NCBI GenBank assembly: GCA_015057705.1
Contig: SVDU01000008.1
Coordinates: forward strand, 95,574 to 159,573
Origin: Paenibacillaceae bacterium
Lineage (GTDB): Bacteria > Bacillota > Clostridia > Lachnospirales > Lachnospiraceae
Reading direction: 5' to 3'
DNA: 64,000 bases
Notes under the pieces: generated by a model
Told to the model about the DNA's origin: nothing
Database searches by the model: none
The model's input: the letters and a program-made list of their open reading frames with translations, nothing else
Shown here: positions 16,228 to 24,777 of the stretch, one piece after another
Numbering within the stretch: the stretch's first letter is position 1
Layout of the letters: every line of letters starts with the position of its first letter
Made by a program: the position numbers and the translations under genes

Positions 16228-17724
16228 GTGAAACTAAAATTAAGAACACGCCTGGTCGTAGCGTTTATAATCATAACGGTCGTTCCTCTGACCATGATTT
16301 TTGCAGTGGTGGCAGGTCTTGGAAGTTATCAGATGAAAGCATTCCGCAAAGCCTATAACTTAACGGAGCATGTAGATCTGTTATCCGGCAATTCGCTGCA
16401 GATATTTAACCGTTTAACCAGAGAAACCCAAAAAGAGATCAGCAGGATATTACAAAGTGACCCTGATCAGTTTAATGATCAGGATTTTTTGCAGAAGCTC
16501 AATGATAATCTGGCATCCAAATATGCCTATATGATTGTGCGAAAAGGGAATAATCTGATTTATGATGGCAACAGCCATATCACTCAGGGAATTTTCGACC
16601 AGCTGCCCAAGTATGAGGAGATAGACAGCACTCTTGATGGTGCAATTTATCTCGATGGGGAGACACAGCATCTGGTGAAGCAGATGGACTTCCTGTATTC
16701 AGACCAGGAGACGGGAAGTGTATTCATCGTATCCAACGTAGACGGTCTTCTGCCTGAAATCAAGGTTATGATGGCGGAGATGCTGTTTGCAGCCATTATG
16801 ATCATATTATTTACGGATGCGATTTTAATGATGTGGGTATACCGGTCAGTCGTAAGTCCTCTGGGACGGCTGCAGGTTGCCACGAAAAAGATTAAGGATG
16901 GGAATCTGGATTTTAATCTGGAGGTAGAGAATGATGACGAGATCGGTCAGCTCTGCCAGGATTTTGAAGAGATGAGAATCCGGTTAAAGGAATCAGCAGA
17001 GGAAAAAGTTCAGTACGACAAGGAGAACAAGGAACTGATCAGTAACATTTCCCATGATTTAAAGACGCCCATTACCGCTATTAAAGGATATGTGGAGGGA
17101 ATTATGGATGGGGTTGCCTCATCCCCTGAGAAGTTAGACCGTTATATCCGGACAATCTACAACAAAGCCAACGATATGGATAAGCTGATTGATGAGCTGA
17201 CCTTTTATTCCAAGATCGATACCAATAAGATTCCTTATACGTTTTCCAAAATCAATGTGTCCAATTATTTTGGTGACTGCATCGATGAGGTGGGTCTGGA
17301 GATGGAGGCAAGAAGCATTGAGCTTGGTTATTTTAATTATGTAGATGAAGATGTGATTATTATAGCGGATGCAGAGCAGATGCGAAGAGTCATTAACAAC
17401 ATCGTCAGCAACTCAGTAAAGTATATGGATAAGAAAAGCGGAATCATTAATATCAGGATCAAGGATGTAGGTGATTTTATCCAGGTGGAGATTGAGGACA
17501 ACGGAAAAGGAATTCCGGCGAAGGACTTACCAAGTATCTTTGACCGTTTCTACCGGACTGATTCCTCGCGAAACTCTTCCCAGGGCGGAAGCGGAATCGG
17601 TTTATCCATTGTCAAGAAGATTATTGAAGATCACGGAGGCAGAATCTGGGCCACCAGCAAAGAAGGAATTGGAACTGAGATACACTTTGTTTTAAGAAAA
17701 TACCAGGAGGTCATGCAGGAATGA
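16228..17724 (+). CDS. Sensor histidine kinase
   Basis: 498 residues, GTG start with GGGAGAG upstream. Order: transmembrane segment at about 10-32, extracellular sensor (~140 residues), second transmembrane segment at about 183-205 (EMLFAAIMIILFTDAILMMW), HAMP, phosphoacceptor SNISHDLKTP (about H276), and ATPase motifs NNIVSNSVKYM, IEDNGKGIP and GGSGIGLSIVKKI. It phosphorylates the response regulator whose ATG overlaps its stop by four bases. The signal is unknown; the sensor region shows no family I recognise. Confidence 0.93.
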   Translation: MKLKLRTRLVVAFIIITVVPLTMIFAVVAGLGSYQMKAFRKAYNLTEHVDLLSGNSLQIFNRLTRETQKEISRILQSDPDQFNDQDFLQKLNDNLASKYAYMIVRKGNNLIYDGNSHITQGIFDQLPKYEEIDSTLDGAIYLDGETQHLVKQMDFLYSDQETGSVFIVSNVDGLLPEIKVMMAEMLFAAIMIILFTDAILMMWVYRSVVSPLGRLQVATKKIKDGNLDFNLEVENDDEIGQLCQDFEEMRIRLKESAEEKVQYDKENKELISNISHDLKTPITAIKGYVEGIMDGVASSPEKLDRYIRTIYNKANDMDKLIDELTFYSKIDTNKIPYTFSKINVSNYFGDCIDEVGLEMEARSIELGYFNYVDEDVIIIADAEQMRRVINNIVSNSVKYMDKKSGIINIRIKDVGDFIQVEIEDNGKGIPAKDLPSIFDRFYRTDSSRNSSQGGSGIGLSIVKKIIEDHGGRIWATSKEGIGTEIHFVLRKYQEVMQE

Positions 17725-18410
17725 GCAGAATATTGATTGTGGAAGATGAAGAGAGCATCGCAGAGCTGGAGAAGGATTATCTTGAGTTAAGCGGTTTTGA
17801 AGTTGAGATTGAAAATGACGGAGAAGAAGGGCTTAAGCTGGCGCTCCATGAGGATTTTGATTTACTCATACTGGATCTCATGCTTCCTGGAGTAGATGGA
17901 TTTGAGATATGCAGGAAGGTTCGTGAAGTGAAAAACACTCCCATTATTATGGTTTCTGCTAAAAAAGAGGACATTGATAAGATCAGGGGACTTGGACTGG
18001 GTGCCGATGATTACATTACAAAACCCTTTTCTCCCAGTGAGATGGTTGCCCGCGTAAAGGCTCATCTTGCACGTTATGAGCGGCTGATTGGCAGCGGTAT
18101 GCCGGATAATGAGATGATCGAGATCCGCGGACTTAAGATCGATAAGACGGCTAGGCGCGTATGGGTGAATGGGGAAGAGAAGAACTTTACTACCAAGGAA
18201 TTCGATCTGCTTACGTTCCTGGCTCAGAACCCAAACCATGTTTATACGAAAGAAGAGCTGTTTAATAAGATCTGGGATATGGAATCCATCGGAGATATCG
18301 CCACAGTTACGGTGCATATTAAAAAGATCAGGGAAAAAATTGAATTCAACACGGCGAAACCTCAGTATATAGAGACAATATGGGGCGTAGGTTACCGCTT
18401 TAAGGTGTGA
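17721..18410 (+). CDS. OmpR-family response regulator
   Basis: 229 residues. Receiver domain with acidic pocket (VEDEE), phosphoacceptor about D52 in LILDLMLPG and the conserved Lys in DDYITKPFSP; C-terminal winged helix with TTKEFDLLTFLAQNP and TVTVHIKKIREKI. It is translationally coupled to the kinase (ATGA overlap) and to the following gene. Targets are unknown; it may control the adjacent cysteine-rich protein. Confidence 0.95.
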   Translation: MSRILIVEDEESIAELEKDYLELSGFEVEIENDGEEGLKLALHEDFDLLILDLMLPGVDGFEICRKVREVKNTPIIMVSAKKEDIDKIRGLGLGADDYITKPFSPSEMVARVKAHLARYERLIGSGMPDNEMIEIRGLKIDKTARRVWVNGEEKNFTTKEFDLLTFLAQNPNHVYTKEELFNKIWDMESIGDIATVTVHIKKIREKIEFNTAKPQYIETIWGVGYRFKV

Positions 18411-18412
18411 TG

Positions 18413-19171
18413 ATGAAGGAAAAACTATACGAGATTCCCCTAAATGATGCGATGGATGCTGATGATGAATGTCCGTTTTGCTATTTGGAGCGCAAAGGGG
18501 AAGAAGAACTGATGGACTTCGTATTAGGCTCCTGTGCTTCCTATATGGAGAGTGATACCAGAGAGAAAACCGACTGTGCAGGCTTTTGCCGGACCCACCA
18601 GAAGCGGATGTTTGATTACGGCAATGCCCTGGGCAATGGCTGGATATTAAAAACCTATTACAAGAAGATGATATCAGAAATGCAGGAAGAATTTAAGAAC
18701 TTTTCCCCCGGTAAAAAGTCTCTTAAGGACCGGATCACCGGCAGAAAGACAGAGGGAAATTCCATATGCAGCTGGATTGAGGGTAAAGAGAAGACCTGCT
18801 ATATCTGCGACAGGTCTTCGGCGGTTTACGACCGCTACATCGCTACGTTTTATCATCTGTATAAAAAGGATGCTTCCTTTTCTGAAAAGCTGAAGAAAAG
18901 CAAAGGTTTTTGTCTTCATCACTTTGGAGACCTGTTAAGAGAGTCAGACCGTTATTTAAATGACGAAGAACGGACCCGGCTGTATTCTGTGATTTTTCCA
19001 CTGATGCTTAACAACATGGAACGGGTTTCCGGTGACATAGACTGGTTTATTGAAAAGTATGATTATTTAAACAGGGATGCGGACTGGAAGCAGTCAAAGG
19101 ATGCCGTTCAGCGCGGTATGCAGAAGATCAGAGGAGGATACCCTGCTGATCCTCCCTATAAGCAGAAATAA
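18413..19171 (+). CDS. Cysteine-rich DUF6062-like protein
   Basis: About 252 residues. ATG at 18413 has the best distance to AAGG (18402-18405); GTG 18407 and ATG 18410 are also in frame. Two zinc-knuckle-like halves: CPFC plus later CRTH, then CYICD plus later CLHH, each repeating the same C-x2-C...C-x2-H layout, so an internal duplication binding metal is plausible. I recognise it as similar to Clostridial proteins annotated DUF6062; no function is established. It is the third gene of the two-component operon, so it may be a partner or output of that system. Confidence 0.65.
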   Translation: MKEKLYEIPLNDAMDADDECPFCYLERKGEEELMDFVLGSCASYMESDTREKTDCAGFCRTHQKRMFDYGNALGNGWILKTYYKKMISEMQEEFKNFSPGKKSLKDRITGRKTEGNSICSWIEGKEKTCYICDRSSAVYDRYIATFYHLYKKDASFSEKLKKSKGFCLHHFGDLLRESDRYLNDEERTRLYSVIFPLMLNNMERVSGDIDWFIEKYDYLNRDADWKQSKDAVQRGMQKIRGGYPADPPYKQK

Positions 19172-19184
19172 TCTGTTTTGGCGG

Positions 19185-20030
19185 CTATGGATTAAGCCGT
19201 TTAAACTGACCCGGTGTACAGCCGGTTGTCTGCCGGAACGTGCGGATGAAGTTGGAGTAATCCACAAAACCAGACAGATGGCAGGCTTCTGAAACCGTAT
19301 GACCTTTTAAGAGCAGTTCCTTTGCAAGAGCTACCCGCTTCACCACAATATACTGGAAGATACTGCTTTCTGTTTCTGATTTAAATAAGTGGCTTAAATA
19401 ATATTTATCAAGAGACAGGGCAAGGGAGATGGAGTCCAGTGTAAGGGGTTCCGTTAGATGGTCATCAATATAATTCATGATTGCCTGTGCCCTGTGAGGC
19501 CTTGGTGCTGTTTTTACAGAGCCGGTATTCTGCCAGGCCTGATTAATAAGTATGAGAATCTGAATAATGGTTGTTAACGCTGTTAAATCGCTGCCGTATG
19601 GGCGGCGATTTTTTATTGCCTTCTCCAGATTTTTTGCCATGGAAATGAGAAGTTCATAATCGGTCTGGGGCAGTAATACCAGATTGTTTTTTCCAGGATC
19701 TCTGTGAAAGCAGTCTAAGAGATTGGTTGATGGGGTACAATAAGGCCGGATGTAGGATGGATTAACATGAATCACCAGTCTGGTAAAGGGTTCATTGGAG
19801 GTATTGATTGCTTTATGAATCTCCCGGTTGGAAAAGAGAATCAGGCTGCCAGGATTCATGTCATAGCATGCATTTTCCACAAAATACTGGATATGGCCAT
19901 CTACCAGAAGATAAATTTCATGGCTGTTATGCATGTGAAAATCCACATTACCAGCCATGTTGCTGGTGGTGAAATCACAACTGATGGGATCGGAAAATTC
20001 GCTGTAATGATAGGGGCTTTCCTTTTTCAT
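19185..20030 (-). CDS. AraC-family regulator with N-terminal cupin
   Basis: 281 residues. The N-terminal cupin-like sensor has MHNSHEIYLLVDG and NPGSLILFSNREIH; the C-terminal double helix-turn-helix has LDSISLALSLDKYYLSHLFK and VDYSNFIRTFRQTTGCTPGQFK. It reads away from the sugar gene set at 20152-23198, and the intergenic region carries tandem 21-bp-spaced repeats typical of AraC activators. Its likely job is to switch on the oxidoreductase-isomerase operon when a sugar or glycoside is present. Confidence 0.9.
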   Translation of the reverse strand: MKKESPYHYSEFSDPISCDFTTSNMAGNVDFHMHNSHEIYLLVDGHIQYFVENACYDMNPGSLILFSNREIHKAINTSNEPFTRLVIHVNPSYIRPYCTPSTNLLDCFHRDPGKNNLVLLPQTDYELLISMAKNLEKAIKNRRPYGSDLTALTTIIQILILINQAWQNTGSVKTAPRPHRAQAIMNYIDDHLTEPLTLDSISLALSLDKYYLSHLFKSETESSIFQYIVVKRVALAKELLLKGHTVSEACHLSGFVDYSNFIRTFRQTTGCTPGQFKRLNP

Positions 20031-20049
20031 GGGGACCTCCTTAAATAGA

Positions 20050-20110
20050 CAATCTACGCATGTTTATAGTCAATCTGCGCAAACAAATTGCGTTAAAATA
20101 ATTATATAAT
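20050..20110 (+). promoter_or_regulatory. AraC-type tandem operator and -10 box
   Basis: Direct repeat CAATCTACGCA (20050-20060) and CAATCTGCGCA (20071-20081), 10 of 11 identical, spaced exactly 21 bp (two helical turns). The downstream copy abuts the place where a -35 box would be; only a poor -35 is present, but TATAAT is at 20105-20110. This is the usual geometry of a class II AraC-activated promoter. Confidence 0.7.
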
Positions 20111-20151
20111 AGAAATACAGAAGAAACAAGGAAAAGAAAAGAGGAATGATT

Positions 20152-21171
20152 ATGGTTCGGGTTGGAGTGATTGGCTGCGGAAATATCGGAAAAGTCCATT
20201 CCATGATCTTAAAGGAATTAAAAGAAGTCAGGCTCTGTGCCATGGCTGATATTCGTATAGACAGGGCGGAGGAATTCTGCCACCAATATACGGAAGGAAA
20301 AGGACATGCATACGAATCGTTAGAAGAGATGCTTGAGAAAGAAGAGCTGGATGGAATTCATATCTGTACGCCTCATTTTTGTCATGTTCCCATGGCGGAA
20401 ATGGCCTTAAAGAAGGGCCTTCACGTATTTATGGAGAAGCCGCCGGCTATTAGCAGACAGCAATTTGAACAGTTAGAGAAGGCATCGTCAGAAAGCGGCG
20501 CAAGGCTTGGATTCTGTTTTCAGAACCGGTATAACGAGACCACAAAAAAAGCCACAGAGCTGATTGAGGAAGGTAAAATCGGAGCCCTGCGGGGAGGAAG
20601 AGCGTTTGTTACCTGGAACAGGAATGCACCTTATTACACCGAAAGCGGATGGAGAGGAAAGCTGGAGACAGAAGGCGGCGGAGCTCTTATGAATCAGTCC
20701 ATACATGCTCTTGATCTGCTGCTTCGCTGGCTTGGCAAGCCGATCAAAACAGAAGCTTCCATGGGCAACCATCACTTAAAGGGTATTGTAGAGGTGGAGG
20801 ATACCCTGGAAGCCTATATGGAGTTTACCCAGGGGAAAGATCCTGTAAGAGCCAGCTTCTACGCTACGACTGCATACGTCAGTGACGCGCCTGTTCTCAT
20901 TGAGATTGCAGGGGAAAGAGGATTTATCCGGGTAGAAGGAGATACAGTCACTTATCAGGAGGCAGGAGAGATGGAACCTGTTATCTGGCGTTCGAAAAAA
21001 AGCCTTGTACCGGGAAAATCTTACTGGGGCAGTGGTCATGAAGCCTGCATTCACGATTTTTATGACTGCGTCAGCACAGGAAAAGCTTATGGAAATGATC
21101 TTAAGTCGGTTCGGCTTACATTTAATACAATGATGGATATCTATGAATCTGCAGGAAGTGAGGAGAAATAA
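20152..21171 (+). CDS. Gfo/Idh/MocA oxidoreductase (first)
   Basis: 339 residues from ATG 20152, six bases after GAGGA; ATG 20146 is too close to it. N-terminal Rossmann loop GVIGCGNIGKVH, the catalytic Lys in MEKPPA, and a C-terminal domain with GGGALMNQSIHALDLL whose His-Asp region is typical of active members. The family oxidises or reduces sugar hydroxyls with NAD(P), sometimes transiently at C3 of glycosides. First gene of an operon with a second homologue and a TIM-barrel isomerase under AraC control. Confidence 0.88.
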   Translation: MVRVGVIGCGNIGKVHSMILKELKEVRLCAMADIRIDRAEEFCHQYTEGKGHAYESLEEMLEKEELDGIHICTPHFCHVPMAEMALKKGLHVFMEKPPAISRQQFEQLEKASSESGARLGFCFQNRYNETTKKATELIEEGKIGALRGGRAFVTWNRNAPYYTESGWRGKLETEGGGALMNQSIHALDLLLRWLGKPIKTEASMGNHHLKGIVEVEDTLEAYMEFTQGKDPVRASFYATTAYVSDAPVLIEIAGERGFIRVEGDTVTYQEAGEMEPVIWRSKKSLVPGKSYWGSGHEACIHDFYDCVSTGKAYGNDLKSVRLTFNTMMDIYESAGSEEK

Positions 21172-21174
21172 ATC

Positions 21175-22329
21175 ATGGAAAAAGTGAGACTGGGAATTAT
21201 CGGAATTGGTAATATGGGTACCAACCATTTGAAAAGTATTCAGGAAGGGAAGGTTCCGGAGATTGAAGTGACAGCAGTGGCTGACAGGGAGGACGGACGG
21301 CTTGCCTGGGCGAGAGAATATATGCCAGCTGAGACCTTGTTTTTTAAAGAAGGAAAGGATTTAATCGATGCAGGAGTGTGTGATGCTGTATTAATTGCGG
21401 TACCTCATTATCAGCATCCGGAGCTTACAATCTATGCTATGAAGCACGGCCATCATGTTCTGTGTGAGAAGCCTGCAGGCGTTTACACAGCTCAGGTTAG
21501 AGAGATGAATGAAGCAGCGCAAAAATCTGACCGTATATTTGCCATGATGTTCAATCAGAGAACCAACTGCATTTACAGAAAGCTGCATGAGCTGGTAACT
21601 GGCGGAGAGTTAGGAGCAATCAAACGGGTAAACTGGATTGTAACTGACTGGTACAGAACACAGTCCTATTATGATTCTGGCAGCTGGAGAGCAACCTGGG
21701 ACGGAGAAGGCGGAGGCGTACTCTTAAATCAGTGTCCTCACAATATGGACCTCCTTCAATGGATCTGCGGAATGCCGGATAAAGTACGTGCCTTCTGCCA
21801 CAACGGAAAATGGCATGATATTGAGGTGGAAGATGATGTGACAGCCTATCTGGAATATCCAAACGGGGCAACAGGGGTCTTTGTAACCACAACAGCAGAT
21901 GCACCCGGTACAAACCGATTCGAGATTACCATGGAGATGGGCAAAGTGGTTTGTGAAAATGACCGCCTTATGCTTTATAAACTGGCAGAAAATGAGCGCA
22001 CCTTCTGCAAAACCGCAAAAGGAGGATTTGATACACCGGAATGTACTATCACGGAGGTGGAAACAGACGGTGTCAATGAGCAGCATGTGGGAGTATTAAA
22101 GGCATTTGCAGGAAAAATTTTAAGAGGAACACCTCTGGTGGCAGAAGGAGTGGAAGGAATCAATGGACTGACATTATCAAACGCCATGCATTTATCCAGC
22201 TGGCTGAACAGGGAAGTAGAGATTCCGTTTGATGAAAATCTGTTTTTAGAGGAATTAAATAAACGCCGTGCTGCTTCCAGAAAAAAAGAGGGAACTGGCG
22301 TGGTATTTGATACTGAAGGAAGTTATTGA
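21175..22329 (+). CDS. Gfo/Idh/MocA oxidoreductase (second)
   Basis: 384 residues; starts three bases after the previous stop with GAGGAG upstream. Rossmann loop GIIGIGNMGTNH, catalytic CEKPAG, and GGGVLLNQCPHNMDLLQW. It is longer than the first member and not closely alike outside the motifs, so the pair probably acts on different substrates or in opposite directions. Tightly spaced operon partner. Confidence 0.88.
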   Translation: MEKVRLGIIGIGNMGTNHLKSIQEGKVPEIEVTAVADREDGRLAWAREYMPAETLFFKEGKDLIDAGVCDAVLIAVPHYQHPELTIYAMKHGHHVLCEKPAGVYTAQVREMNEAAQKSDRIFAMMFNQRTNCIYRKLHELVTGGELGAIKRVNWIVTDWYRTQSYYDSGSWRATWDGEGGGVLLNQCPHNMDLLQWICGMPDKVRAFCHNGKWHDIEVEDDVTAYLEYPNGATGVFVTTTADAPGTNRFEITMEMGKVVCENDRLMLYKLAENERTFCKTAKGGFDTPECTITEVETDGVNEQHVGVLKAFAGKILRGTPLVAEGVEGINGLTLSNAMHLSSWLNREVEIPFDENLFLEELNKRRAASRKKEGTGVVFDTEGSY

Positions 22330-22343
22330 TAAAAGGAGAGAGC

Positions 22344-23198
22344 ATGATGTGGGACAATATAAAACTATCCGGATTTGCAGATGAGATTGATATGGATTTA
22401 GACATTCAGATGAATGTGTTGAAAAAACTGGGAATGTCTTATGTAGAGATGCGGGGAGTAAATGGTAAGGGCCTGGTGGAGCATACAACAGAAGAGGCAA
22501 AAGAGATTAAAAGATGCCTTGACAGCAATGGAATTAAATTATCATCCGTTGGTTCTCCCATTGGTAAAATTAAAATTGCAGATGAATTTGCTCCTCATAT
22601 GGAGTTATTTAAACATACCGTGGAACTGGCACATGTAATGGAAACTCCCAATATCCGTATGTTCAGCTTTTTTATGCCGGAAAACTCCAGCTATGAGCCT
22701 TATAAAAATAAGGTGATGGATCAGCTTGGTCAGTTTGTGGATTATGCCAAAGCAAATGAAGTAATCCTTCTTCATGAAAACGAGAAGGATATCTATGGGG
22801 ATATGGCGGACCGATGCCTGGAAATTATGAAAGAATTTTATGGAGATCATTTTAAGGCAGTATTTGATTTTGCCAACTTCGTTCAATGCAAACAGGATAC
22901 GATGGAAGCTTATGAGATGTTAAAACCCTATATTTCCTACATTCATATAAAGGATGCGCTCTGGGCAGATGCAAGCGTGGTTCCCGCAGGAATGGGAGAC
23001 GGAAATGTGGAAAAAATACTTGGAAACTTGAAAGAGAGTGGATATCAGGGCTTTTTATCCCTGGAACCACATCTCAGTGATTTTGCCGGCTTCTCGGCAC
23101 TGGAACAGCATGGGGAGCAAAAGAGGAAGATGAGCGGGGAAGAGGCGTTTACCATGGCTCATGATGCTCTGATTAAAATACTGAATCGCATTTCTTAA
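22344..23198 (+). CDS. Sugar phosphate isomerase/epimerase-like TIM barrel
   Basis: 284 residues; ATG 22344 follows AAAGGAGAG, and the in-frame TTG 22326 overlaps the previous stop. The fold is the xylose-isomerase/AP-endonuclease barrel (COG1082): FADEIDMDLDIQ at the start, LLHENEKDI, VFDFANFVQC, YIHIKDAL and SLEPHL carry the acidic and His residues that usually bind one metal. Family members isomerise or epimerise sugars, and some lyse 3-keto-glycosides. Substrate unknown. End of the AraC-linked operon. Confidence 0.82.
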   Translation: MMWDNIKLSGFADEIDMDLDIQMNVLKKLGMSYVEMRGVNGKGLVEHTTEEAKEIKRCLDSNGIKLSSVGSPIGKIKIADEFAPHMELFKHTVELAHVMETPNIRMFSFFMPENSSYEPYKNKVMDQLGQFVDYAKANEVILLHENEKDIYGDMADRCLEIMKEFYGDHFKAVFDFANFVQCKQDTMEAYEMLKPYISYIHIKDALWADASVVPAGMGDGNVEKILGNLKESGYQGFLSLEPHLSDFAGFSALEQHGEQKRKMSGEEAFTMAHDALIKILNRIS

Positions 23199-23203
23199 TT
23201 ACC

Positions 23204-23250
23204 GAAACCGCCATGGGCTGGATATTTTAAACCAGACCAGGGCGGTTTTC
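23204..23250. terminator. Bidirectional terminator between convergent genes
   Basis: GAAACCGCC (23204-23212) pairs with GGCGGTTTTC (from 23241), with T on one side and A on the other, so it can end both the isomerase operon (+) and the YesN gene (-). Confidence 0.8.
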
Positions 23251-24777
23251 TTATTCTCCTCCATTAATCCGTTTCACGTAAGCACTGGGCGACATACCGG
23301 TATTTTTCTTGAAAATCTGACTGAAATACTGAGGGTTGTTTCCACAGCCTACCTTTTCTGCAATCCATTGAATCTGCTCTGCGTGTCCTTCTACCAGAAG
23401 CTGTTTTGCTTTCTGGATTCGCTGGGTAGTCAGGTAATTGGAAAATTTCTGCCGGGTTTCTTTCAAAAAACGGGCACTCACATAATCCACATTCATAAAT
23501 AAGTAGTTGTCAGCAATCCATTTCAGTGTCAGACTTGGGTTGTCTAAATTGTTTTCCACATACTGTATGACTTTTTCAATGAAAGGACTGTAGGATTTGG
23601 TGGTTTCCAAAGAGTCCTCCAGTATCCTGTTTATTTTCTCCAACAGCATATTACGAATAATTTCCGGATCCATCTGCTGGTTTAGGGTCATTAAATATTC
23701 GGTGGCTACAATTGAGGTGCCATAGCGGTTTCCGGCTGTTAATTTAATGATAATGCGGGAACCTGCCTGCTTCAAAAAATCAGGATTGCTGATATCATGA
23801 AGCGTGTCCTTCAGTTCTTTTAGCCCCATCTGCTGTTCTTCTATATCTGCTTCCATCAAAAGAGTGGTCAGTTGTTCCAGCTTCTCGATCAGATTTTTAT
23901 AATTGCAGATTGGTACTGGTCTTAAGCCATTCATAAAATATATCATACCATACCGTCTGATCTTTGTAGTTAAGGCCTCGATCAGCTGAATCAGATTTGG
24001 ATAGGTGCTTCTGTGATAATCCAGTGTAACAGACTGATCCTTTAATGCCAGCTGTCTCATAAAATCATCCAGAAGTTCATAGGATACCTGGTGGCTTTCA
24101 AAAAACAATATCAGGGTATTTTTAACGTAGATGCTGTATACTGCAATGCCTGGTGCACTTTGGGTCATGTAGTCATAAATCAGCTGGAGGGCTGTTTCCA
24201 GGAGGGGTTCCTCCAGATAATGAAGGTAGCACAGCTCGTAACCGGTGTAGCAGAAATCCATAAAGCCGGAATAGACTTCCCAGGCGGGACCGGAACCATC
24301 CTCCATAAAAATTCCTTCGTTAATAATATTTGCCAGCACACTATAATGAAGGTGGCAGGTCAGTGCTTTCTGCCTGTCCTGCAGATCTTTAAAGGCACGT
24401 CTGTGATAATATTCCTTAATCACATCTTTCATACTTTCGATAATCTGCTCTTCATTGCTGGGCTTTAGCAGGTAATGGTGTACCCGGTATTTCATGGCCT
24501 GCTTGGCATATTCAAATTCTCCAAACCCGGAAAGAATAATAAACTGGATATCCATGTCTGTCTGTGAGATCCGCTCAACCAGTTCAAGACCGGAAATTCC
24601 CGGCATACGGATGTCGGTCAGAACAATATCAGGGGATTCATCAAGTATCATGTTATAGGCCTCGATGCCATCGCTGCAGCTTCCGATCAGCTCAATTCCC
24701 AGACTGTTCCAGTCAATTAAACTGGAAATGGACTCCCTTATCATACGTTCGTCATCTGCAATCATTAATTTCAGCAA
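23251..24777 (-). CDS. YesN-type response regulator with AraC DNA-binding domain
   Basis: 508 residues. Receiver domain at the N-terminus with IADDE and phosphoacceptor about D55 in LTDIRMPG; a long central linker domain; C-terminal AraC helix-turn-helix (LKWIADNYLFMNVDYVSARFLKE, KVGCGNNPQYFSQIFKKNTGMSPSAY). It overlaps the sensor kinase at 24771 by a few bases. Family knowledge: YesN partners a YesM kinase and activates neighbouring carbohydrate ABC genes. The matching target here is the promoter before 26743. Confidence 0.93.
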   Translation of the reverse strand: MLKLMIADDERMIRESISSLIDWNSLGIELIGSCSDGIEAYNMILDESPDIVLTDIRMPGISGLELVERISQTDMDIQFIILSGFGEFEYAKQAMKYRVHHYLLKPSNEEQIIESMKDVIKEYYHRRAFKDLQDRQKALTCHLHYSVLANIINEGIFMEDGSGPAWEVYSGFMDFCYTGYELCYLHYLEEPLLETALQLIYDYMTQSAPGIAVYSIYVKNTLILFFESHQVSYELLDDFMRQLALKDQSVTLDYHRSTYPNLIQLIEALTTKIRRYGMIYFMNGLRPVPICNYKNLIEKLEQLTTLLMEADIEEQQMGLKELKDTLHDISNPDFLKQAGSRIIIKLTAGNRYGTSIVATEYLMTLNQQMDPEIIRNMLLEKINRILEDSLETTKSYSPFIEKVIQYVENNLDNPSLTLKWIADNYLFMNVDYVSARFLKETRQKFSNYLTTQRIQKAKQLLVEGHAEQIQWIAEKVGCGNNPQYFSQIFKKNTGMSPSAYVKRINGGE

